A DNA stretch of 64,000 nt, taken from NCBI GenBank assembly GCA_946699065.1, contig CAMPDV010001784.1:1-64000 (forward strand), in the 5' to 3' direction. Positions 22,411-34,599 of this stretch are shown in pieces (positions within the stretch are counted from its first letter, which is position 1; every line of letters begins with the position of its first letter). Source of the stretch: Loxodes magnus (Eukaryota > Ciliophora > Karyorelictea > Loxodida > Loxodidae). The translations under genes and the position numbers were made by a program. The notes under the pieces are model-generated. The model saw nothing but the letters and a program-made list of their open reading frames with translations, was not told where the DNA came from and did no database searches.

Positions 22411-22945
22411 AAGATAGAATTTCAGCTTTTAGAATTACTAAAACTTAGAGATAAAAAGAAGTTAAAAGTATTTAGAAAAGTAAGGAAGTAAAGTAAGAAA
22501 AGAAGATAGAATTACAGCTTTTAGAGTTACTAAAACTTGAGGATGAAAAGAAGTTATAAGTATTTAGAAAAGTGAGGAAGTAAAGTAAGGAAAGAAGATA
22601 GAATTTCAGCTTTTAGAATTACTTAAACTTAGAGATAAAAAGAAGTTATAAGTATTTAGAAAAGTGAGAAAGTAAAGTAAGGAAAGAAGATAGAATTACA
22701 GCTTTTAGAGTTACTTAAACTAAGAGATAAAAAGAAGTTATAAGTATTTAGAAAAGTGAGGAAGTAAAGTAAGGAAAGAAGATAGAATTTCAGTTTTAAT
22801 GAGTATGCTTTGAGAAGTAAAAAGTATTTAGAAAAGTGAAGAAGTAAAGTAAGAAAAGAAGATAGAATTTCAGTTTTAAGGAGTATGCTTTGAGAAGTAA
22901 TAAGTATTTTGAAAAGTGAAGAAGTGAAGTAAGAAAAGAAGATAG
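22335..22945 (+). repeat. 610-bp block present three times, copy 1
   Basis: Carries the rare tail GAAGTTAAAAGTATTTAG at 22461 followed by GTAAGGAAG, then an ACTTGAGGATGAAAAG core near 22531. The same series is at 24833-25443 (offset 2498) and 36401-37011 (a further 11,568). The three copies show that this block moved before or during the large 11,568-bp duplication. Confidence 0.8.
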
Positions 22946-24370
22946 AATTACAGCTTTTAGAGTTACTAAAACTTAAGGATAAAAAGAAGTTATAAGTATT
23001 TAGAAAAGCGAGGAAATAAAGTAAGGAAAGAAGTTAGAATTACAGCTTTTAGAGTTACTAAAACTTAGAGATAAAAAGAAGTTATAAGTATTTAGAAAAG
23101 TGAGAAAGTAAAGTAAGGAAAGAAGATAGAATTACAGCTTTTAGAGTTACTTAAACTTAGAGATAAAAAGAAGTTATAAGTATTTAGAAAAGTGAGAAAG
23201 TAAAGTAAGGAAAGAAGATAGAATTTCAGCTTTTAGAATTATTTAAACTTAGAGATAAAAAGAAGTTATAAGTATTTAGAAAAGTGAGAAAGTAAAGTAA
23301 GGAAAGAAGATAGAATTACAGCTTTTAGAGTTACTAAAACTTAGAGATAAAAAGAAGTTATACGTATTTAGAAAGAAAGGAAGTAAAGTAAGGAAAGAAG
23401 TTAGAATTACAGCTTTTAGAGTTACTAAAACTTAGAGATAAAAAGAAGTAATAAGTATTTTGAAAAGTGAAGAAGTGAAGTAAGGAAAGAAGATAGAATT
23501 ACAGCTTTTAGAGTTACTAAAACTTAGAGATAAAAAGAAGTTATACGTATTTAGAAAGAAAGGAAGTAAAGTAAGGAAAGAAGTTAGAATTACATCTTTT
23601 AGAGTTACTAAAACTTAGAGATAAAAAGAAGTTATAAGTATTTAGAAAAGTGAGAAAGTAAAATAAGGAAAGAAGATAGAATTACAGCTTTTAGAGTTAC
23701 TAAAACTTAGAGATAAAAAGAAGTTATAAGTATTTTGAAAAGTGAGAAAGTAAAGTAAGGAAAGAAGATAGAATTACAGCTTTTAGAGTTACTAAAACTT
23801 AGAGATAAAAAGAAGTTATACGTATTTAGAAAAGTGAGAAAGTAAAGAAAAGAAAGAAGATAGAATTACAGCTTTTAGAGTTACTAAAACTTAGAGATAA
23901 AAAGAAGTTATAAGTATTTAGAAAAGTGAGAAAGTAAAGTAAGGAAAGAAGATAGAATTACAGCTTTTAGAATTACTAAAACTTAGAGATAAAAAGAAGT
24001 TATAAGTATTTAGAAAAGTGAGGAAGTAAAGTAAGAAAAAAGATAGAATTACAGCTTTTAGAGTTACTAAAACTTAAGGATAAAAAGAAGTTATAAGTAT
24101 TTAGAAAAGTGAGAAAGTAAAGTAAGGAAAGAAGATAGATTTCAGCTTTTAGAATTATTTAAACTTAGAGATAAAAAGAAGTTATAAGTATTTAGAAAAG
24201 TGAGGAAGTAAAGTAAGGAAAGAAGATAGAATTACAGCTTTTAGAATTATTTAAACTTAGAGATAAAAAGAAGTTATAAGTATTTAGAAAAGTGAGGAAG
24301 TAAAGTAAGGAAAGAAGATAGAATTACAGCTTTTGAGTTACTAAAACTTAGAGATAAAAAGAAGTTATAA
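22946..24370 (+). repeat. 1.4-kb block duplicated at 31990-33415
   Basis: Offset 9044, marked by GCGAGGAAATAAAG at 23008 and 32052, GTAAAGAAAAG at 23842 and 32886, and GTAAGAAAAAAGATAG at 24031 and 33075. Two single-base deletions are private to this copy: GATAGATTTCAG near 24135 (partner GATAGAATTTCAG) and CTTTTGAGTTAC near 24330 (partner CTTTTGGAGTTAC). A private ACATCTTTT occurs near 23592. The match ends sharply at about 24370. Confidence 0.8.
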
Positions 24371-27300
24371 GTATTTTGAAAAGTGAAGAAGTAAAGTAAG
24401 AAAAGAAGATAGAATTTCAGTTTTAAGGAGTATGCTTTGAGAAGTAATAAGTATTTTGAAAAGTGAAGAAGTGAAGTAAGAAAAAAAGATAGAATTTCAG
24501 TTTTAAGGAGTATGCTTTGAGAAGTAATAAGTATATTGAAAAGTGAAGAAGTGAAGTAAGAAAAGAAGATAGAATTACAGCTTTTAGAGTTACTAAAACT
24601 TAGAGATAAATAGAAGTTATAAGTATTTAGAAAAGTGAGGAAGTAAAGTAAGGAAAGAAGATAGAATTTCAGTTTTAAGGAGTATGCTTTGAGAAGTAAA
24701 AAGTATTTAGAAAAGGGAAGAAGTAAAGTAAGAAAAGAAGATAGAATTTCAGTTTTAAGGAGTATGCTTTGAGAAGTAATAAGTATTTTGAAAAGTGAAG
24801 AAGTGAAGTAAGAAAAGAAGATAGAATTACAGCTTTTAGAGTTACTAAAACTTAGAGATAAAAAGAAGTTATACGTATTTAGAAAGAAAGGAAGTAAAGT
24901 AAGGAAAGAAGATAGAATTTCAGCTTTTAGAATTACTAAAACTTAGAGATAAAAAGAAGTTAAAAGTATTTAGAAAAGTAAGGAAGTAAAGTAAGAAAAG
25001 AAGATAGAATTACAGCTTTTAGAGTTACTAAAACTTGAGGATGAAAAGAAGTTATAAGTATTTAGAAAAGTGAGGAAGTAAAGTAAGGAAAGAAGATAGA
25101 ATTTCAGCTTTTAGAATTACTTAAACTTAGAGATAAAAAGAAGTTATAAGTATTTAGAAAAGTGAGAAAGTAAAGTAAGGAAAGAAGATAGAATTACAGC
25201 TTTTAGAGTTACTTAAACTAAGAGATAAAAAGAAGTTATAAGTATTTAGAAAAGTGAGGAAGTAAAGTAAGGAAAGAAGATAGAATTTCAGTTTTAATGA
25301 GTATGCTTTGAGAAGTAAAAAGTATTTAGAAAAGTGAAGAAGTAAAGTAAGAAAAGAAGATAGAATTTCAGTTTTAAGGAGTATGCTTTGAGAAGTAATA
25401 AGTATTTTGAAAAGTGAAGAAGTGAAGTAAGAAAAGAAGATAGAATTTCAGTTTTAAGGAGTATGCTTTGAGAAGTAAAAAGTATTAAGAAAAGTGAAGA
25501 AGTAAAGTAAGAAAAGAAGATAGAATTTCAGTTTTAAGGAGTATGCTTTGAGAAGTTATAAGTATTTAGAAAAGTGAGGAAGTAAAGTAAGAAAAGAAGA
25601 TAGAATTACAGCTTTTAGAGTTACTAAAACTTAGAGATAAAAAGAAGTTATAAGTATTTAGAAAAGTGAGAAAGTAAAGTAAGAAAAGAAGATAGAATTA
25701 CAGCTTTTAGAGTTACTAAAACTTAGAGATAAAAAGAAGTTATACGTATTTAGAAAAGTGAGAAAGTAAAGTAAAGAAAGAAGTTAGAATTACAGCTTTT
25801 AGAGTTACTAAAACTTAGAGATAAAAAGAAGTTATAAGTATTTAGAAAAGTGAGGAAGTAAAGTAAGGAAAGAAGATAGAATTACAGCTTTTAGAGTTAC
25901 TAAAACTTAGAGATAAAAAGAAGTTATAAGTATTTAGAAAAGTGAGGAAGTAAAGTAAGGAAAGAAGTTAGAATTACAGCTTTTAGAGTTACTAAAACTT
26001 AGAGATAAAAAGTATTTAGAAAAGTGAAGAAGTAAAGTAAGAAAAGAAGATAGAATTTCAGTTTTAAGGAGTATGCTTTGAGAAGTAATAAGTATTTTGA
26101 AAAGTGAAGAAGTGAAGTAAGAAAAGAAGATAGAATTTCAGTTTTAAGGAGTATGCTTTGAGAAGTAAAATTATTTTGAAAAGTGAAGAAGTGAAGTAAG
26201 GAAAGAAGATAGAATTACAGCTTTTAGAGTTACTAAAACTTAGAGATAAAAAGAAGTTATAAGTATTTAGAAAAGTGATGAAGTAAAGTAAGGAAAGAAG
26301 ATAGAATTTCAGTTTTAATGAGTATGCTTTGAGAAGTAAAAAGTATTTAGAAAAGTGAAGAAGTAAAGTAAGAAAAGAAGATAGAATTTCAGTTTTAAGG
26401 AGTATGCTTTGAGAAGTAATAAGTATTTTGAAAAGTGAAGAAGTGAAGTAAGAAAAAAAGATAGAATTTCAGTTTTAAGGAGTATGCTTTGAGAAGTAAT
26501 AAGTATATTGAAAAGTGAAGAAGTGAAGTAAGGAAAGAAGATAGAATTACAGCTTTTAGAGTTACTAAAACTTAGAGATAAAAAGAAGTTATAAGTATTT
26601 AGAAAAGTGAGAAAGTAAAGTAAGGAAAGAAGATAGAATTACAGCTTTTAGAGTTACTAAAACTTAGAGATAAAAAGAAGTAAAAAGTATTAAGAAAATT
26701 GAAGAAGTGAAGTAAGGAAAGAAGATAGAATTACAGCTTTTAGAGTTACTAAAACTTAGAGATAAATAGAAGTTATAAGTATTTAGAAAAGTGAGAAAGT
26801 AAAGTAAAGAAAGAAGATAGAATTACAGCTTTTAGAGTTACTAAAACTTAGAGATAAAAAGAAGTTATAAGTATTTAGAAAAGTGAGGAAGTAAAGTAAG
26901 GAAAGAAGTTAGAATTACAGCTTTTAGAGTTACTTAAACTTAGAGATAAAAAGAAGTTATAAGTATTTAGAAAAGTGAGAAAGTAAAGTAAGGAAAGAAG
27001 TTAGAATTACAGCTTTTAGAGTTACTAAAACTTAGAGATAAAAAGAAGTTATACGTATTTAGAAAGAAAGGAAGTAAAGTAAGGAAAGAAGTTAGAATTA
27101 CAGCTTTTAGAGTTACTAAAACTTAGAGATAAAAAGAAGTTATAAGTATTTAGAAAAGTGAGAAAGTAAAGTAAGGAAAGAAGATAGAATTACAGCTTTT
27201 AGAATTACTAAAACTTAGAGATAAAAAGAAGTTATAAGTATTTAGAAAAGTGAGAAAATTAAGTAAAGAAAGAAGATAGAATTACAGCTTTTAGAGTTAC

Positions 27301-29260
27301 TAAAACTTAGAGATAAAAAGAAGTTATAAGTATTTAGAAAAGTGAGGAAGTAAAGTAAGGAAAGAAGATAGAATTTCAGTTTTAATGAGTATGCTTTGAG
27401 AAGTAAAAAGTATTTAGAAAAGTGAAGAAGTAAAGTAAGAAAAGAAGATAGAATTTCAGTTTTAAGGAGTATGCTTTGAGAAGTAATAAGTATTTTGAAA
27501 AGTGAAGAAGTGAAGTAAGAAAAGAAGATAGAATTTCAGTTTTAAGGAGTATGCTTTGAGAAGTAATAAGTATTTTGAAAAGTGAAGAAGTAAAGTAAGA
27601 AAAGAAGATAGAATTTCAGTTTTAAGGAGTATGCTTTGAGAAGTTATAAGTATTTAGAAAAGTGAGGAAGTAAAGTAAGAAAAGAAGATAGAATTACAGC
27701 TTTTAGAGTTACTAAAACTTAGAGATAAAAAGAAGTTATAAGTATTTAGAAAAGTGAGAAAGTAAAGTAAGAAAAGAAGATAGAATTACAGCTTTTAGAG
27801 TTACTAAAACTTAGAGATAAAAAGAAGTTATAAGTATTTAGAAAGAAAGGAAGTAAAGTAAGGAAAGAAGTTAGAATTACAGCTTTTAGAGTTACTAAAA
27901 CTTAGAGATAAAAAGAAGTTATAAGTATTTAGAAAAGTGAGGAAGTAAAGTAAGGAAAGAAGATAGAATTACAGCTTTTAGAGTTACTAAAACTTAGAGA
28001 TAAAAAGAAGTTATAAGTATTTAGAAAAGTGAGGAAGTAAAGTAAGGAAAGAAGATAGAATTACAGCTTTTAGAGTTACTAAAACTTAGAGATAAAAAGT
28101 ATTTAGAAAAGTGAAGAAGTAAAGTAAGAAAAGAAGATAGAATTTCAGTTTTAAGGAGTATGCTTTGAGAAGTAATAAGTATTTTGAAAAGTGAAGAAGT
28201 GAAGTAAGAAAAGAAGATAGAATTTCAGTTTTAAGGAGTATGCTTTGAGAAGTAAAATTATTTTGAAAAGTGAAGAAGTGAAGTAAGGAAAGAAGATAGA
28301 ATTACAGCTTTTAGAGTTACTAAAACTTAGAGATAAAAAGAAGTTATAAGTATTTAGAAAAGTGATGAAGTAAAGTAAGGAAAGAAGATAGAATTTCAGT
28401 TTTAATGAGTATGCTTTGAGAAGTAAAAAGTATTTAGAAAATTGAAGAAGTAAAGTAAGAAAAGAAGATAGAATTTCAGTTTTAAGGAGTATGCTTTGAG
28501 AAGTAATAAGTATTTTGAAAAGTGAAGAAGTGAAGTAAGAAAAGAAGATAGAATTTCAGTTTTAAGGAGTATGCTTTGAGAAGTAATAAGTATTTTGAAA
28601 AGTGAAGAAGTGAAGTAAGGAAAGAAGATAGAATTACAGCTTTTAGAGTTACTAAAACTTAGAGATAAATAGAAGTTATAAGTATTTAGAAAAGTGAGGA
28701 AGTAAAGTAAGGAAAGAAGATAGAATTTTAGTTTTAAGGAGTATGCTTTGAGAAGTAAAAAGTATTTAGAAAAGGGAAGAAGTAAAGTAAGAAAAGAAGA
28801 TAGAATTTCAGTTTTAAGGAGTATGCTTTGAGAAGTAAAAAGTATTTTGAAAAGTGAAGAAGTGAAGTAAGAAAAGAAGATAGAATTTCAGTTTTAAGGA
28901 GTATGCTTTGAGAAGTAATAAGTATTTTGAAAAGTGAAGAAGTGAAGTAAGGAAAGAAGATAGAATTACAGCTTTTAGAGTTACTTAAACTTAGAGATAA
29001 AAAGAAGTTATAAGTATTTAGAAAAGTGAGAAAGTAAAGTAAGGAAAGAAGATAGAATTTCAGTTTTAAGGAGTATACTTTGAGAAGTAAAAAGTATTTA
29101 GAAAAGGGAAGAAGTAAAGTAAGAAAAGAAGATAGAATTTCAGTTTTAAGGAGTATGCTTTGAGAAGTAATAAGTATTTAGAAAAGTGAGGAAGTGAAGT
29201 AAGAAAAGAAGATAGAATTTCAGTTTTAAGGAGTATGCTTTGAGAAGTAATAAGTATTTT
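24370..29260 (+). repeat. 4.9-kb near-identical duplication, copy 1 (offset 11,568)
   Basis: Every rare marker checked recurs exactly 11,568 bp to the right: TAAATAG near 24608 and 36176, GAAGTTAAAAG at 24959 and 36527, the 82-bp chimera at 26001 and 37569, TTAAGAAAATT near 26690 and 38258, GAAAATTAAGTAAAG near 27255 and 38823, GAATTTTAG at 28723 and 40291, and GTATACTTTG near 29072 and 40640. The only differences noticed were a GAAGTT/GAAGAT head near 27089 and a GAAAAG/AAAAAG change near 28460. The constant offset means no net indel in 4.9 kb, so the copies look young. Both ends are junctions with other repeated blocks. Confidence 0.9.
24833..25443 (+). repeat. 610-bp block present three times, copy 2
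   Basis: Second copy of the block at 22335-22945, lying inside the 4.9-kb duplication. It shares the GAAGTTAAAAG tail at 24957 and the ACTTGAGGATGAAAAG core near 25031. After about 25443 this copy continues into a B unit, while copy 1 continues into an A unit with ACTTAAGGAT. Confidence 0.8.
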
Positions 29261-30415
29261 GAAAAGTGAAGAAGTGAAGTAAGAAAACATGATAGAATTA
29301 CAGCTTTTAGAAGTATGCTTTGAGAAGTAATAAGTATTTTGAAAAGTGAAGAAGTGCAGTAAGGAAACATGATAGAATTACAGCTTTTAGAGTTACTAAA
29401 ACTTAAGGATAAAAAGAAGTTATAAGTATTTAGAAAAGCGAGGAAATAAAGTAAGGAAAGAAGTTAGAATTACAGCTTTTAGAGTTACTAAAACTTAGAG
29501 ATAAAAAGAAGTTATAAGTATTTAGAAAAGTGAGGAAGTAAAGTAAAGAAAGAAGATAGAATTACAGCTTTTAGAGTTACTAAAACTTAGAGATAAAAAG
29601 AAGTAATAAGTATTTTGAAAAGTGAAGAAGTGAAGTAAGAAAAGAAGATAGAATTACAGCTTTTAGAGTTACTAAAACTTAGAGATAAAAAGAAGTTATA
29701 CGTATTTAGAAAGAAAGGAAGTAAAGTAAGGAAAGAAGTTAGAATTACAGCTTTTAGAGTTACTAAAACTTAGAGATAAAAAGAAGTTATACGTATTTAG
29801 AAAGAAAGGAAGTAAAGTAAGGAAAGAAGTTAGAATTACAGCTTTTAGAGTTACTTAAACTTAGAGATAAAAAGAAGTTATAAGTATTTAGAAAAGTGAG
29901 AAAGTAAAGTAAGGAAAGAAGTTAGAATTACAGCTTTTAGAGTTACTAAAACTTAGAGATAAAAAGAAGTTATAAGTATTTAGAAAAGTGAGAAAGTAAA
30001 GTAAGGAAAGAAGATAGAATTACAGCTTTTAGAATTATTTAAACTTAGAGATAAAAAGAAGTTATAAGTATTTAGAAAAGTGAGGAAGTAAAGTAAGGAA
30101 AGAAGATAGAATTACAGCTTTTGGAGTTACTAAAACTTAGAGATAAAAAGAAGTTATAAGTATTTAGAAAAGTGAGGAAGTAAAGTAAGGAAAGAAGATA
30201 GAATTTCAGTTTTAATGAGTATGCTTTGAGAAGTAAAAAGTATTTAGAAAAGTGAAGAAGTAAAGTAAGAAAAGAAGATAGAATTTCAGTTTTAAGGAGT
30301 ATGCTTTGAGAAGTAATAAGTATTTTGAAAAGTGAAGAAGTGCAGTAAGGAAACATGATAGAATTACAGCTTTTAGAGTTACTAAAACTTAAGGATAAAA
30401 AGAAGTTATAAGTAT
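29200..30415 (+). repeat. 1.2-kb block matching 19388-20603 (offset 9812)
   Basis: Markers are the CATGAT-headed chimera near 29288 (19476), GCGAGGAAATAAAG at 29438 (19626), and the unit with CTTTTGGAGTTAC near 30118 (20306). The left 60-80 bp also belong to the 11,568-bp duplication, so this is the junction between two differently derived blocks. The shared stretch is what homologous unequal exchange would leave. Confidence 0.8.
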
Positions 30416-32625
30416 TTAGAAAAGCGAGGAAATAAAGTAAGGAAAGAAGTTAGAATTACAGCTTTTAGAGTTACTAAAACTTAGAGATAAAAAGAAGTTA
30501 TAAGTATTTAGAAAAGTGAGAAAGTAAAGTAAGGAAAGAAGATAGAATTACAGCTTTTAGAGTTACTTAAACTTAGAGATAAAAAGAAGTTATAAGTATT
30601 TAGAAAAGTGAGAAAGTAAAGTAAGGAAAGAAGATAGAATTTCAGCTTTTAGAATTATTTAAACTTAGAGATAAAAAGAAGTTATAAGTATTTAGAAAAG
30701 TGAGAAAGTAAAGTAAGGAAAGAAGATAGAATTACAGCTTTTAGAGTTACTAAAACTTAGAGATAAAAAGAAGTTATACGTATTTAGAAAGAAAGGAAGT
30801 AAAGTAAGGAAAGAAGTTAGAATTACAGCTTTTAGAGTTACTAAAACTTAGAGATAAAAAGAAGTAATAAGTATTTTGAAAAGTGAAGAAGTGAAGTAAG
30901 GAAAGAAGATAGAATTACAGCTTTTAGAGTTACTAAAACTTAGAGATAAAAAGAAGTTATACGTATTTAGAAAGAAAGGAAGTAAAGTAAGGAAAGAAGT
31001 TAGAATTACAGCTTTTAGAGTTACTAAAACTTAAGGATAAAAAGAAGTTATAAGTATTTAGAAAAGCGAGGAAATAAAGTAAGGAAAGAAGTTAGAATTA
31101 CAGCTTTTAGAGTTACTAAAACTTAGAGATAAAAAGAAGTTATAAGTATTTAGAAAAGTGAGGAAGTAAAGTAAAGAAAGAAGATAGAATTACAGCTTTT
31201 AGAGTTACTAAAACTTAGAGATAAAAAGAAGTAATAAGTATTTTGAAAAGTGAAGAAGTGAAGTAAGAAAAGAAGATAGAATTACAGCTTTTAGAGTTAC
31301 TAAAACTTAGAGATAAAAAGAAGTTATACGTATTTAGAAAGAAAGGAAGTAAAGTAAGGAAAGAAGTTAGAATTACAGCTTTTAGAGTTACTAAAACTTA
31401 GAGATAAAAAGAAGTTATACGTATTTAGAAAGAAAGGAAGTAAAGTAAGGAAAGAAGTTAGAATTACAGCTTTTAGAGTTACTTAAACTTAGAGATAAAA
31501 AGAAGTTATAAGTATTTAGAAAAGTGAGAAAGTAAAGTAAGGAAAGAAGTTAGAATTACAGCTTTTAGAGTTACTAAAACTTAGAGATAAAAAGAAGTTA
31601 TAAGTATTTAGAAAAGTGAGAAAGTAAAGTAAGGAAAGAAGATAGAATTACAGCTTTTAGAATTATTTAAACTTAGAGATAAAAAGAAGTTATAAGTATT
31701 TAGAAAAGTGAGGAAGTAAAGTAAGGAAAGAAGATAGAATTACAGCTTTTGGAGTTACTAAAACTTAGAGATAAAAAGAAGTTATAAGTATTTAGAAAAG
31801 TGAGGAAGTAAAGTAAGGAAAGAAGATAGAATTTCAGTTTTAATGAGTATGCTTTGAGAAGTAAAAAGTATTTAGAAAAGTGAAGAAGTAAAGTAAGAAA
31901 AGAAGATAGAATTTCAGTTTTAAGGAGTATGCTTTGAGAAGTAATAAGTATTTTGAAAAGTGAAGAAGTGCAGTAAGGAAACATGATAGAATTACAGCTT
32001 TTAGAGTTACTAAAACTTAAGGATAAAAAGAAGTTATAAGTATTTAGAAAAGCGAGGAAATAAAGTAAGGAAAGAAGTTAGAATTACAGCTTTTAGAGTT
32101 ACTAAAACTTAGAGATAAAAAGAAGTTATAAGTATTTAGAAAAGTGAGAAAGTAAAGTAAGGAAAGAAGATAGAATTACAGCTTTTAGAGTTACTTAAAC
32201 TTAGAGATAAAAAGAAGTTATAAGTATTTAGAAAAGTGAGAAAGTAAAGTAAGGAAAGAAGATAGAATTTCAGCTTTTAGAATTATTTAAACTTAGAGAT
32301 AAAAAGAAGTTATAAGTATTTAGAAAAGTGAGAAAGTAAAGTAAGGAAAGAAGATAGAATTACAGCTTTTAGAGTTACTAAAACTTAGAGATAAAAAGAA
32401 GTTATACGTATTTAGAAAGAAAGGAAGTAAAGTAAGGAAAGAAGTTAGAATTACAGCTTTTAGAGTTACTAAAACTTAGAGATAAAAAGAAGTAATAAGT
32501 ATTTTGAAAAGTGAAGAAGTGAAGTAAGGAAAGAAGATAGAATTACAGCTTTTAGAGTTACTAAAACTTAGAGATAAAAAGAAGTTATACGTATTTAGAA
32601 AGAAAGGAAGTAAAGTAAGGAAAGA
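29370..32625 (+). repeat. 1628-bp tandem higher-order repeat, two copies
   Basis: Copies are about 29370-30997 and 30998-32625. Markers step by 1628: GCGAGGAAATAAAG at 29438/31066 and again at 30424/32052, and CTTTTGGAGTTAC near 30118/31746. Within each copy two GCGAGG marks sit 986 bp apart, the same distance as 22022 to 23008, so the unit contains an older 986-bp element. A third partial copy at about 33255-33775 matches 31626-32146 at offset 1629. Confidence 0.85.
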
Positions 32626-33415
32626 AGTTAGAATTACAGCTTTTAGAGTTACTAAAACTTAGAGATAAAAAGAAGTTATAAGTATTTAGAAAAGTGAGAA
32701 AGTAAAATAAGGAAAGAAGATAGAATTACAGCTTTTAGAGTTACTAAAACTTAGAGATAAAAAGAAGTTATAAGTATTTTGAAAAGTGAGAAAGTAAAGT
32801 AAGGAAAGAAGATAGAATTACAGCTTTTAGAGTTACTAAAACTTAGAGATAAAAAGAAGTTATACGTATTTAGAAAAGTGAGAAAGTAAAGAAAAGAAAG
32901 AAGATAGAATTACAGCTTTTAGAGTTACTAAAACTTAGAGATAAAAAGAAGTTATAAGTATTTAGAAAAGTGAGAAAGTAAAGTAAGGAAAGAAGATAGA
33001 ATTACAGCTTTTAGAATTACTAAAACTTAGAGATAAAAAGAAGTTATAAGTATTTAGAAAAGTGAGGAAGTAAAGTAAGAAAAAAGATAGAATTACAGCT
33101 TTTAGAGTTACTAAAACTTAAGGATAAAAAGAAGTTATAAGTATTTAGAAAAGTGAGAAAGTAAAGTAAGGAAAGAAGATAGAATTTCAGCTTTTAGAAT
33201 TATTTAAACTTAGAGATAAAAAGAAGTTATAAGTATTTAGAAAAGTGAGGAAGTAAAGTAAGGAAAGAAGATAGAATTACAGCTTTTAGAATTATTTAAA
33301 CTTAGAGATAAAAAGAAGTTATAAGTATTTAGAAAAGTGAGGAAGTAAAGTAAGGAAAGAAGATAGAATTACAGCTTTTGGAGTTACTAAAACTTAGAGA
33401 TAAAAAGAAGTTATA
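31990..33415 (+). repeat. 1.4-kb block duplicated from or to 22946-24370
   Basis: Partner of 22946-24370 at offset 9044-9046, overlapping the end of the second 1628-bp unit. It lacks the two single-base deletions of the left copy, so those probably arose in the left copy after duplication. It includes a GTAAAGAAAAGAAAG tail at 32886 and GTAAGAAAAAAGATAG at 33075. Confidence 0.75.
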
Positions 33416-34500
33416 AGTATTTAGAAAAGTGAGGAAGTAAAGTAAGGAAAGAAGATAGAATTTCAGTTTTAATGAGTATGCTTTGAGAAGTAAAAAGTAT
33501 TTAGAAAAGTGAAGAAGTAAAGTAAGAAAAGAAGATAGAATTTCAGTTTTAAGGAGTATGCTTTGAGAAGTAATAAGTATTTTGAAAAGTGAAGAAGTGC
33601 AGTAAGGAAACATGATAGAATTACAGCTTTTAGAGTTACTAAAACTTAGAGATAAAAAGAAGTTATAAGTATTTAGAAAAGCGAGGAAATAAAGTAAGGA
33701 AAGAAGTTAGAATTACAGCTTTTAGAGTTACTAAAACTTAGAGATAAAAAGAAGTTATAAGTATTTAGAAAAGTGAGGAAGTAAAGTAAAGAAAGAAGAT
33801 AGAATTACAGCTTTTAGAGTTACTAAAACTTAGAGATAAAAAGAAGTAATAAGTATTTTGAAAAGTGAAGAAGTGAAGTAAGGAAAGAAGATAGAATTAC
33901 AGCTTTTAGAGTTACTAAAACTTAGAGATAAAAAGAAGTTATACGTATTTAGAAAGAAAGGAAGTAAAGTAAGGAAAGAAGTTAGAATTACAGCTTTTAG
34001 AGTTACTAAAACTTAGAGATAAAAAGAAGTTATAAGTATTTAGAAAAGTGAGGAAGTAAAGTAAGGAAAGAAGTTAGAATTACAGCTTTTAGAGTTACTT
34101 AAACTTAGAGATAAAAAGAAGTTATAAGTATTTAGAAAAGTGAGAAAGTAAAGTAAGGAAAGAAGTTAGAATTACAGCTTTTAGAGTTACTAAAACTTAG
34201 AGATAAAAAGAAGTTATACGTATTTAGAAAGAAAGGAAGTAAAGTAAGGAAAGAAGATAGAATTACAGCTTTTAGAGTTACTAAAACTTAGAGATAAAAA
34301 GAAGTTATAAGTATTTAGAAAAGTGAGAAAGTAAAGTAAGGAAAGAAGATAGAATTTCAGCTTTTAGAATTACTAAAACTTAGAGATAAAAAGAAGTTAT
34401 AAGTATTTAGAAAAGTGAGGAAGTAAAATAAGGAAAGAAGATAGAATTACAGCTTTTAGAGTTACTTAAACTTAGAGATAAAAAGAAGTTATAAGTATTT
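33255..34500 (+). repeat. Partial third 1628-type copy and linker of A/A2 units
   Basis: The first part, to about 33775, copies 31626-32146, including CTTTTGGAGTTAC near 33375 and GCGAGGAAATAAAG at 33681, but has ACTTAGAGATAAAAA near 33649 where the partner has ACTTAAGGATAAAAA. From about 33.78 kb it continues as A and A2 units like those at 20.6-20.9 kb. No gene was seen. Confidence 0.7.
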
Positions 34501-34599
34501 TGAAAAGTGAGAAAGTAAAGTAAGGAAAGAAGATAGAATTACAGCTTTTAGAGTTACTAAAACTTAGAGATAAAAAGAAGTTATAAGTATTTACAAAAG

